Positions 43,555 through 52,600 of a stretch of DNA of 64,000 bases are shown in pieces. Source of the stretch: Kistimonas sp964291505 (GTDB lineage Bacteria > Pseudomonadota > Gammaproteobacteria > Pseudomonadales > Endozoicomonadaceae); the NCBI GenBank assembly GCA_964291505.2, contig OZ220199.1, forward strand, positions 62,001-126,000. The letters run 5' to 3'. The stretch's first letter is position 1. Every line of letters begins with the position of its first letter. The notes beneath the pieces are model-generated. The model was not told where the DNA came from. It searched no databases and saw only the letters and a list, made by a program, of their open reading frames with translations. The position numbers were made by a program, and so were the translations under genes.

Positions 43555-45540
43555 TTATCCCGAACCAGTGAACGACAAGCGTTCATCCTGTTTTTCATCG
43601 GACTGGAACAGTTGTCGACGTATTGAAGCATGCCGACGTTCAATCTGTTTCTGGGTCCATTTCAGTCTGGCCAGCCCCAGACGTCCAGATAATGGGGAGG
43701 ATGTCACAGACGACATTAACGCTTCCAACCCCATGAATGCTTTTCCTTCCAGCAGACTGTCCTCGCCAGAAACCAGCACCTCGAAACTACCGGGGTCCCC
43801 CTGACGGGCACAGCGGCCTGCCAGCTGCCGGTCAATCCGGGACGCATCATGGTATTCGGTAAGGATCACGTGCAAACCACCTGCTTCTTCGACGACAGGT
43901 GCCAGTTTGATATCTGTCCCCCGCCCGGCCATTTGGGTCGCGACCGTAATCTGCCCCGGCAAACCAGCCTGAGCAACGATATCGGCTTCATGCTGGTCAT
44001 TTACCGCACTCAGCACCTGATGTTCAAGGCCTTCCTGTCGCAATAATTCACTTAACTGTTCTGCCACCGCCACACTGGCAACCCCCACCAGAACTGGGCG
44101 ACCAAGGTCATGCATACGACGAATACTGACGAGCACTGCCTGCCATTTTTCATGCTGGGTAGGAAAATAGCGCGGTGCTGAATAGAGACGGAGACTGGGT
44201 CGATGAGTGGGTATGGGAATCACGGGCAGACCGTACACCGACCAGAGCTCACCCGATACTTCATGGGCCGTACCCGTCATACCGGCAAGATGGTGGTACT
44301 GTCGGAAAAAACGTTGATATGTCATGCGGGCCAACGTATCCCGTACGGCCGTTAATTCACAACCTTCCTTGATTTCCACCAGCTGATGCAGACCCTGCTC
44401 CCAGCTGCGATCCGCCATGATACGACCCGTATGCTCATCAATGATCTGAACCTTGCCGTCACGCACCAGATAATGGTGATCTTTTTCCAACAAACAGCGA
44501 GCCGTCAGCGCCTTGTGAATAATATCTTCCCGTCGTACTTTACCTGACCAGTAACTGCCGGCATACCGTGTCTGTTCCTTCAGCCAGGTTTCACCTTCAG
44601 GCGTTAACTGAACAGAACGTTGCTTTAGATCCAGCTTAAAATCCCGATCAACCTCCATTTCGGAAGCCAGCGCCATTGCCTTGGACAACACCTGCTGCTG
44701 TTCCGGGCTGGCACCTTTTCCTCCCGATATCACCAACGGGCTTCGGGCTTCATCCAGCAGAACACTGTCAGCTTCATCAACGATGGCAAAATGCAGACCT
44801 CTCAGCAGCAGTGATTCATCAATGCTCGCTTTTCCTGTCAGCCTTCCGCCATGCAGATGTAAAGGGCTTTGGTTGTCTTTTAGAACCAGCTGATCCCGCA
44901 GATAGTCAAATACGACATCCTTGTTGGTGCAATAAACAATGTCGCATGCGTAAGCCTTTTTTTTCTCTTCCTGCGACAGCCCCTGAACCACACATCCGAC
45001 ACTCAAGCCCAGCGCCTGATAAACCGGCAGCATTAATTCAGCATCCCGACGGGCCAGGTAGTCATTCACTGTAATGACGTGTACGGGAATACCTGCAAGA
45101 GCTGCTGCGGCAGCGGGAAGGGTTGCGGTGAGGGTTTTACCTTCACCGGTCTGCATCTCCGCCACACAGCCTTCGATTAAGGCCAACCCAGCCAGCAATT
45201 GAGCATCAAAGTGGTACATGCCCAGAGATCGACCTGCAGTTTCACGAATCAGTGCAAACGTTTCAGACAACAGGGCATCCGTCAGCCCCTCACGATGCAG
45301 TTTTGTTTGCAGAACCTTACGCGCATCCTGTAACTCTGAATCACTCATGCCACTGAATAACTCGCCATGGCGATGGATCCCGCCAAGCAAACGACGATGA
45401 ATGAAGGCCCTGCTCGGCAGCAACCGGTTACCCTGCCATTTAGCTCCGTGATAGAGGCGCTCCAGCATACCCGCCGGTTTGACCTTTTGCTCCGGCCGCA
45501 GCAAGGTACTGGCCGGTCGTCGCGTTGGGCGCCTAGACAT
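43555..45540 (-). CDS. SecA-like accessory translocase ATPase (truncated form)
   Basis: This 661-residue protein overlaps the previous gene by 8 nt; GAGG lies 8 nt before its ATG. SecA landmarks are Walker A MQTGEGKT (129-136), TVNDYLARRDAE, YCTNKDVVFDYLRD, DEAD box at 255-258 in IVDEADSVLLDEARSPL, GMTGTAHE, VATQMAGRGTDIKL and AGRCARQGDPGSFEVLVS. Canonical SecA is about 850-900 residues. Here the chain ends soon after the arginine-finger region, so most of the helical scaffold/wing and the C-terminal zinc tail are absent. It is therefore a specialised second SecA rather than the housekeeping one. Its position among HlyD-type genes beside a giant surface protein suggests a dedicated export motor (inference). 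Confidence 0.85.
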   Translation of the reverse strand: MSRRPTRRPASTLLRPEQKVKPAGMLERLYHGAKWQGNRLLPSRAFIHRRLLGGIHRHGELFSGMSDSELQDARKVLQTKLHREGLTDALLSETFALIRETAGRSLGMYHFDAQLLAGLALIEGCVAEMQTGEGKTLTATLPAAAAALAGIPVHVITVNDYLARRDAELMLPVYQALGLSVGCVVQGLSQEEKKKAYACDIVYCTNKDVVFDYLRDQLVLKDNQSPLHLHGGRLTGKASIDESLLLRGLHFAIVDEADSVLLDEARSPLVISGGKGASPEQQQVLSKAMALASEMEVDRDFKLDLKQRSVQLTPEGETWLKEQTRYAGSYWSGKVRREDIIHKALTARCLLEKDHHYLVRDGKVQIIDEHTGRIMADRSWEQGLHQLVEIKEGCELTAVRDTLARMTYQRFFRQYHHLAGMTGTAHEVSGELWSVYGLPVIPIPTHRPSLRLYSAPRYFPTQHEKWQAVLVSIRRMHDLGRPVLVGVASVAVAEQLSELLRQEGLEHQVLSAVNDQHEADIVAQAGLPGQITVATQMAGRGTDIKLAPVVEEAGGLHVILTEYHDASRIDRQLAGRCARQGDPGSFEVLVSGEDSLLEGKAFMGLEALMSSVTSSPLSGRLGLARLKWTQKQIERRHASIRRQLFQSDEKQDERLSFTGSG

Positions 45541-47674
45541 CCAGCTGCCTCAGGAAGACACGGCGAATATCACGGAACCAGCGATAGGCCAGTGGTTCCG
45601 GGTCATGCCGAAACAATACATAGACCCGCTCATTCAGGCGTGCCTGAACGTCATCTGCAAGCGCCAGTTCCAACTCGAAATAGCGACCGAAAGATTGTAT
45701 TCCACGCTCTTTATCAGGATTGGCGGCAATGCGGCCACCGCCCTCCAATGTCAGGATATTACTGGGCAACTGCCGGGTAGCTGCCGGCTCAATGCGTAAC
45801 ACACTGGCTGCCCAGGAGCGGCTTCGATCTGAGACAAACCGGACTTCTACCTCATAGGTCTGATTTCGCACCAGTTCTATCGCATCTTCCGGCACCATCA
45901 CTGTCACCGGCAAATCACCGTAATTGATGACATACCCTAACAAATCCCCTCTGGCCAGGTAGCGCCCTTCCAGGGTCCCGGCATCCGGCGGATAGAATTG
46001 TCCTGCCTGCGGACTGTTGATGGCCATCATCGCCATTTGTTGACGTTTATTGTCCAGTTCTTCTTGCCTGAATTTGGCTACCTCGCGGTTAATGTCAGCT
46101 ACCGTCCGGTCAGCGACACTGGCCTGATACTGTGCCTGAGCTTCTCGGAAATTAGCCTCCAGCACCTTTTCCTGCGCTGCGAGTTCAGGGTCAGCCAGAT
46201 GCATCAATAGCTGCCCGGCTTTAACCCGGCTGGCCGGCTGGACCGCCAGTGTTTCCACAAACCCGCTAACCCGGGCACGTACCCGTGACTGTTCCGATGG
46301 TGTCATGACACCTTCCGCCAGTGTCGCATGGGGAAAGGGAATGAAACCCAGCAAAATCACAATGCCTGCCAGTACACAGGATGTTATCCCCCACAGCCGT
46401 ACAGAGCGTTTTTCCAACGAGCGATCTGTGAACGCTTTTTTCAGCAGTTTTCCCAATGGCATCACCACCGACATAAACAACAACCAGATAGCCAGTATCG
46501 TTCCGACTACAAAATATTCGCTGGCAATGAACAGTGCGATCATCACCATGATAAAAAGCCGGTATATGTACGACACCGTGACATAACCCGCCAACCACGC
46601 GCCTTCCCTGCGACTGGCAGCAGGCGACTCCAACCTCTCTACACCCAGCACATAGCGCTTTACCAAATACCCGACATACTGGTTGCCGCGTGTCGCCAGA
46701 TTGGGAATTTCCAACCAGTCGGACAGAACATAATACGCATCAAAACGTAACAACGGGTTGCCGTTGAACAGCAGAGTCGAAACACCGGCAATCAACATGG
46801 TATTGAATGCAATAGCACGGACAGCCCCCGGCTCCACCAGCGTCCAGACCATCATGGCGACGGCTGCAATAAAGGCCTCTACCAGAATACCGGCGGCCCC
46901 GGTCAGCATACGCTGGTATTTGCTGTGAAATGCCGAAGCGGCTGACGCATCCACATAAGGCACCGGAAAAAATACCAGCAGCATGATGCCAATCTCATGC
47001 ACTTCGCCGCCCCAACGCTTGACTGTGTAAGCATGCCCCAGTTCATGGATCGTTTTGACGAAGGGATAAATCAGGGCGATCAGCAGGACATTTTCCAGCG
47101 ACAATATGCGGTCACTGACGTTATTGGTCAGCGCATCCCAGTGCAGGCCAGCCAACACCAATCCCGTCACAACCACCGCACACCAGAGGAGCATGCCCCA
47201 GATACTAATCAGCGGACGCACCCAGGCCTGGGTTCTGCTCAGGAACCTCTCCGGGTCTACCAGAGGAATCCGGATCGCCAGTGGTGATTTAACTTTTTGC
47301 AACAGGCGTTTGCGTTCAATACTGCGAAAACGCTCATGGAGCAGGTCAATATCCGGCACGCTGTCCGAGTTGAGAAGGTTGGCGCGGAACAAACGGGACA
47401 CCAGGTCGATGACCTCATCCTGGGAAGGCATCGCATCACCGAGCTGCCGGCACGCCTGTTCCCAGATAGCCTGTAATGAACGACTGCCGTCCATCAAACC
47501 GATAATATGCCAGGCTTCAGGGGTAAAACGGTGAAATTGTCCGGTGGCATGATCCTGCAGAACAAACCAGACCTGTCCGCGATATATGTGACGATGTACA
47601 TCCGCATGGCGGCGCAACCGCACCACCATATCAGCGACGCGATACCAGGACTGACTGAACAGCGAGACGGACAT
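45533..47674 (-). CDS. PqqD-like / M50 metalloprotease / HlyD fusion membrane protein
   Basis: The ATG at 47674 overlaps the upstream stop as TGATG; an in-frame ATG at 47710 would add 12 residues. From the start (713 residues) come a PqqD-like winged-helix region (about 20-100) and several membrane helices enclosing HELGH (H210, E211, H214) of the M50 site-2-protease type with partner Asp about 311 in RFDAYYVL. A further membrane helix block (about 365-450) and a HlyD-like barrel-sandwich with coiled coil (about 455-690) follow. Similar M50/HlyD hybrids occur with peptide or large-protein export genes. It may process or tether the giant substrate at the inner membrane. It overlaps the SecA-like gene by 8 nt. 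Confidence 0.75.
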   Translation of the reverse strand: MSVSLFSQSWYRVADMVVRLRRHADVHRHIYRGQVWFVLQDHATGQFHRFTPEAWHIIGLMDGSRSLQAIWEQACRQLGDAMPSQDEVIDLVSRLFRANLLNSDSVPDIDLLHERFRSIERKRLLQKVKSPLAIRIPLVDPERFLSRTQAWVRPLISIWGMLLWCAVVVTGLVLAGLHWDALTNNVSDRILSLENVLLIALIYPFVKTIHELGHAYTVKRWGGEVHEIGIMLLVFFPVPYVDASAASAFHSKYQRMLTGAAGILVEAFIAAVAMMVWTLVEPGAVRAIAFNTMLIAGVSTLLFNGNPLLRFDAYYVLSDWLEIPNLATRGNQYVGYLVKRYVLGVERLESPAASRREGAWLAGYVTVSYIYRLFIMVMIALFIASEYFVVGTILAIWLLFMSVVMPLGKLLKKAFTDRSLEKRSVRLWGITSCVLAGIVILLGFIPFPHATLAEGVMTPSEQSRVRARVSGFVETLAVQPASRVKAGQLLMHLADPELAAQEKVLEANFREAQAQYQASVADRTVADINREVAKFRQEELDNKRQQMAMMAINSPQAGQFYPPDAGTLEGRYLARGDLLGYVINYGDLPVTVMVPEDAIELVRNQTYEVEVRFVSDRSRSWAASVLRIEPAATRQLPSNILTLEGGGRIAANPDKERGIQSFGRYFELELALADDVQARLNERVYVLFRHDPEPLAYRWFRDIRRVFLRQLDV

Positions 47675-49515
47675 CAGGCCCACCACATCCAGAGTTTGAG
47701 GCGCAGCCATGCCAGCAGGTCTCGGGTCCAGATAGTGACCAGCTTATCTTCGCCCAGCTCAACCTTGCCAATACCTTCCATGCCGGGGCGCAACTGTGCC
47801 GCTTCGTCCTGCAACCTGGCCTCAACAATAAACCAGGTAGCGCCGTCTTCTGACAGGGTTTTTGGGGTGATCTTGTCCACCACGAATTCGTAGGGTTCGC
47901 CAGGCAACGCAGAGAGATGCAACATACCCGTCTGCCCCAGAGCAATATCAGCGATGCGGCTTTCCGGGACTTTCAAGTCAACACGGTAAGCATCCAGTGG
48001 TGAAACTTCGAACAACACTTCACCCTTGCTGACAGGCCCACCGAGACGTTGACTCAGGTCTCCGCTGATCACCAGTCCGTTGAAAGGGGCCTCCTGCCGC
48101 GAACGCTCAATCTGGCTCTCTACCAGGTTCAGTTGAGCACGAGCCTGATCCAGCTGTGCGGCAATGATGTTGACGCGGGCACGATTATAATCTGCCGTCG
48201 CCTCCTGATATTGCCGTGAGAGTTTGTTTTGATGACTACTCCAGCGGAGTTTCTCCAGTTGCAGATCCCTGTCGTCCAGTGCGACCAGCAGTTCACCTTC
48301 CTTCACCTCATCACCGGCACGCACAGCGGCATCACGGACATACCCGTCATAAGGTGCCACCACAACACGCTGCATGACCGTCGCCAGTGCCGCCTCAGCT
48401 GACAGCCGGTTTTCACCGGTGGCAAACGTCATAAACAAGATACAGGACAGTGAAACAATCGCTATTAGCTTACGTCCCAGGTAACCGGGCCCCAATAAGC
48501 GATGTAACTGCGTTTTTCCTGATTCCAGCGCCTTGCGCCATAATGGTCGATCATTCAGACGTTTTTCTTCCAACGCCGTGGCGGCCAGCGCCGTGGCACT
48601 TTCGCAATACTGTGCCTCATGGTTTGAAAACGGCTTGTCCTCAGCGCGCTGAAACGTAATTGCGCCAACACACTGGCCATCGTGGTAAAGCGGTACCGTT
48701 AAAATCGACTCGCCCTGATGCTGCTTCGCCAACGCCTGATGCGCAATAATAATGAGGCCTTCCGTGCTCTCAACAGGAAGGGCGATCATACGTCCCTGAT
48801 CCACAGCCTCATCCATCGCGGATTCAATACTACGAACCAGGTTCATGCGCTTGGTGAACTGGGCGCTGTGGGACAAATGACAAACCGTGACCGAACCATC
48901 TCTGACAAAGCCAAGACTGACCAGGTCACACTGCATAACCACCGCCAGTTCGGACACCAGACGCATGGCTGCAGCATCAAAGTGAGGCTCTGCCAAGACC
49001 TTGGTTAACAAATCAACGGCAGTCGACAGACGTTGCTGCTCATCCTGTTTCGTATCCAGCGTTTCCCGCAGCAGGGACAGTTCGACCCAGCTGATTCCCC
49101 ACTGCAACTGTCGCATAGCGGCCTGAATGACACTGTCACTACGCCCATCGAGGATAAGCACCGCTACCCCCATCAATGCTGTTTTCACCATGACCGGATG
49201 GGCAATCGCCAGCAACGGCCCGTCATCGCTGTCGTTTAAATGGGTCACCAGCGGCGACTGGTCTTCAATCACCTGCTCAATCAATTCAGAGACGATTTCG
49301 ATTTCCGGCATGACGCCGGGCCAGATAGCCACGGGCTGAAAAATGCCGTGTTCAGGAGATTTTATTGCGAGAAGTCCGGCATGAATACCGGCAATCTGTT
49401 CACACTGGCGGGTCAGCCATTGCAGATAGAAGGCTTCACCCTGTAAACCGGACAGGGATTGTCCTGCTTGCGTGCCGGTCGATTGTCCGGCCTGTTTGTT
49501 TTTTATTATTTGCAT
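47674..49515 (-). CDS. GAF-domain HlyD-family membrane-fusion protein
   Basis: This 613-residue protein has a cytoplasmic N-terminal half with a GAF-like sensor domain (about 165-315; second half ILTVPLYHDGQCVGAITFQRA). One membrane helix (about 349-366) precedes a HlyD-type adaptor: barrel-sandwich halves VVVAPYDGYVRDAAVRAGDEVKEG and EAPFNGLVISG, a coiled-coil hairpin between them and a C-terminal beta-barrel. A GAF domain on an adaptor suggests that transport is gated by a cytoplasmic signal. It lies 93 bp downstream of the giant gene and ends in TGATG overlap with the next gene. The ATG at 49515 has no clear SD. Confidence 0.75.
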   Translation of the reverse strand: MQIIKNKQAGQSTGTQAGQSLSGLQGEAFYLQWLTRQCEQIAGIHAGLLAIKSPEHGIFQPVAIWPGVMPEIEIVSELIEQVIEDQSPLVTHLNDSDDGPLLAIAHPVMVKTALMGVAVLILDGRSDSVIQAAMRQLQWGISWVELSLLRETLDTKQDEQQRLSTAVDLLTKVLAEPHFDAAAMRLVSELAVVMQCDLVSLGFVRDGSVTVCHLSHSAQFTKRMNLVRSIESAMDEAVDQGRMIALPVESTEGLIIIAHQALAKQHQGESILTVPLYHDGQCVGAITFQRAEDKPFSNHEAQYCESATALAATALEEKRLNDRPLWRKALESGKTQLHRLLGPGYLGRKLIAIVSLSCILFMTFATGENRLSAEAALATVMQRVVVAPYDGYVRDAAVRAGDEVKEGELLVALDDRDLQLEKLRWSSHQNKLSRQYQEATADYNRARVNIIAAQLDQARAQLNLVESQIERSRQEAPFNGLVISGDLSQRLGGPVSKGEVLFEVSPLDAYRVDLKVPESRIADIALGQTGMLHLSALPGEPYEFVVDKITPKTLSEDGATWFIVEARLQDEAAQLRPGMEGIGKVELGEDKLVTIWTRDLLAWLRLKLWMWWA

Positions 49516-49562
49516 TAACGGAAACCGTCAGGCAACTGCTGCCTGTATAGCACCGGGAAGAC

Positions 49563-49587
49563 ACAGGGCTGACACGGTCAGCCCTGT
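49563..49587 (-). promoter_or_regulatory. Intercistronic hairpin between the giant gene and its export genes
   Basis: An 11-bp perfect stem (ACAGGGCTGAC 49563-49573 with GTCAGCCCTGT 49577-49587) has a 3-nt loop and lies 22 bp after the giant gene's stop. No T-tract follows on the minus strand, so it more likely limits read-through or protects the upstream mRNA 3' end than terminates fully. Confidence 0.65.
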
Positions 49588-49608
49588 CGCCAATGCTTAC
49601 AACATACC

Positions 49609-52600
49609 TTAAAGCGACACGTTATCCCAGCGCATAAAGCGTTTCGCCTTTTGCCGTTTTTGCAGATCACTGATGGCAGACTGGTTAAACTTCGCCTCAG
49701 CATTGCCTTTACGACGTGCCAGTGCTGCGGTTCCCCATGCCAGCGAAGCGGCGGCAATCGGTCCGGTCGCGGCAAGGTCATCCTCACTCTTTTCCGGTAC
49801 AGCGGTTTCTGCGTGATTCTGGCCATCCAGTTGGGGCTTGGCTTCAGCATCCACTGCAGCCGAATCTTCTATCGGAGCCTCATCCTTCACGGCAGGTTCT
49901 GCACAAGGAATCACATTGCCGTTCTCATCCGTACCCGATTCACACTGCGCCGGTTCTTCGCCCTCGCCATCACCCGCAGCTGTCGGCTCGGATGGCAGCA
50001 GGAAGTCAATGCCTGCAGACCGGGCACTGGAACGGTTGTTATCTGAGATATGTGACACCAGGTTCTCCAGGAAGTCCTGCGCATTCGCAGCATTACCACG
50101 CATCGGTGTCGCAATACCCAATGAACTGATCGGACGCAAATTCAGGAAACTGTGAGTATTGATGGCAGCCACCTTCGTGTAGAGCGACTTTTCAGTAACC
50201 CGAAGAAGGTCGAGCCCACCCTGCGCCAGCGTAACGATAACCGTCGCCTGTTCGGCATTGCCGTTTTCAGCAAAGGTCATACGGGCATATTCGCCGACCA
50301 TGATGTCTTCTGACAGGTTGCCGTAGAACAGATCACTGCCGAAGCCACCGATCATGCGATCCAGGCCTTCATCCCCTTTCAGGGTGTCATCCCCACCGGT
50401 AAAGAAGTCGATGGTTTCAAGAATCAGGGTTTGGCTGGTGCGCGTGACTTTTGCGCCATCACCGACAATCAGGTCATCGCCGTCTCTGCCTTCCAGTACA
50501 TCGTTGGCAACACCACCAAACAGCACATCCCGATCAGCCCCCCCCAACAGTTCGTCATCGTCACCCAGCACCGTACTGCCGGTTGCGCCTTCGATATAAC
50601 GACCCGCCGTATCGCTGTCGATATAACCATCGTCACCGATCATGACCGTTTCACCGCTGGCATTCTCGATCGTATCGGCGCCAACACCACCCAGAGCCTG
50701 ATCTTCACCATCGCCCAGTGATATCTCGTCATCACCACCGGTTGAGCTAACGGTATCCAGTGTTTCGGCACGGGTACGGATGCCATCGGTAAAGGTTACC
50801 CGACCGTTATCACCAATAACCGTGTCATTGCCAGCACCTGTTGTGACTGTATCGCCTGCAAACCCTGCCAGAATGACATTATCACCATCACCGGCCTGAA
50901 TTGTATCAATACCTCCCAGGGCAAAATCAGTGGTCTCAACTTCAGTGATCAAGCCCCGCGCGTCATAACGAACCACGCCGTTATCGCCGAGGATATGGTC
51001 GTTACCGTCACCGGTTTCCACCGTATCATCACCCATACCGGCAATCACTGTGTTATCGCCGTCTGACAGTGTGATGGTATCGTCAGAACCCTGCGATGGC
51101 AGCGTGCTGATCGCTTCACGCAGGATATCCGTGACATCCCAAGTCATCTGACCATGGTCACCAATCACTTGATCGACACCACTGCCACCATTGATCGTGT
51201 CTGCACCGGTTCCACCAATCACGCGGTTGAAGCCGTCGCCCACGTTGATGGTGTCATCGCCACCGGTTGAATCATCCAGGTCAGTGCTGGTTAGCGTGAT
51301 CAGATGACCATCGGTGAACTGGGCAGAACCATTGTCACCGATCACGATGTCATCACCACCGGTAGTGGTCACTTCATCGCCCCCCTGACCTGCTATCACG
51401 ACATTATCGCCACTGGACAGTGTGATCACATCGCTCGCACCCTGATCAATCAATGCGCTTTCAGCAGACTGCAGGATATCGGCGACATCGTAGATCAACG
51501 TACCATGGTCACCCAGAACATGATCTACACCGGAGCCAGCGGTGATCGTATCCGTGCCGGTGCCACCGATCACACGATTGAAACCGTCCCCTACGTTGAT
51601 GGTGTCATCGCCACCGGTTGTATCATCCAGATCGGTGCTGGTTAACGTGATCAAGTGGCCATCGGTGAACTGGGCAGAACCATTGTCACCGATGACAATG
51701 TCATCATCACCGGTTGTAGTTACTTCATCATTACCCTGACCAGCGATTACCACATTACTGCCATTAGAGAGCGTGATCACATCACGCGCGCCTTGGTCGA
51801 TCAATGCACTCTCAGCAGACTGCAAGATATCGGCGACATCGTAGGTCAACGTACCATGGTCACCGAGGACATGATCTACACCGGTGCCAGCGGTGATCGT
51901 ATCTGTACCGGTACCACCAATCACACGATTGAAGCCATCTCCGACATTGATGGCGTCATCACCACCGGTTGTATCATCCAGATCGGTGCTGGTTAGGGTG
52001 ATCAAGTGGCCATCGGTGAACTGGGCAGAACCATTGTCACCGATGACAATGTCATCATCACCTGTGGTGGTTACTTCATCATTACCCTGACCAGCGATTA
52101 CCACATTGCTACCGTTAGAAAGCATAATGACATCGCGTGCGCCCTGATCAATTAGTGCACTCACAGCAGATTGCAGGATGTCAGATACATCGTACGTCAA
52201 CACACCATGATCACCGAGGACATGATCGACACCTGTTCCACCAGTAATGGTGTCAGTACCCGTACCACCAATCACACGGTTGAAGCCATTTCCAACATTG
52301 ATGGTGTCATCGCCACCAGTTGTATCATCCAGGTCGGTGCTGGTTAGCGTGATCAGGTGGCCATTGGTGAACTGGGCGGAGCCGTTGTCACCAATCACGA
52401 TGTCATTACCACCGGTCGTGGTCACTTCATCGCCACCATGACCAGCAATCACGACATTATTGCCACTGGACAGCGTGATCACATCGCGCGCTCCCTGATC
52501 AATCAGTGCACTCACCGCAGACTGCAGGATATCGGCGACATCGTAGGTCAACACACCATGGTCACCGAGGACATGATCGACACCTGTTCCTCCAGTAATG

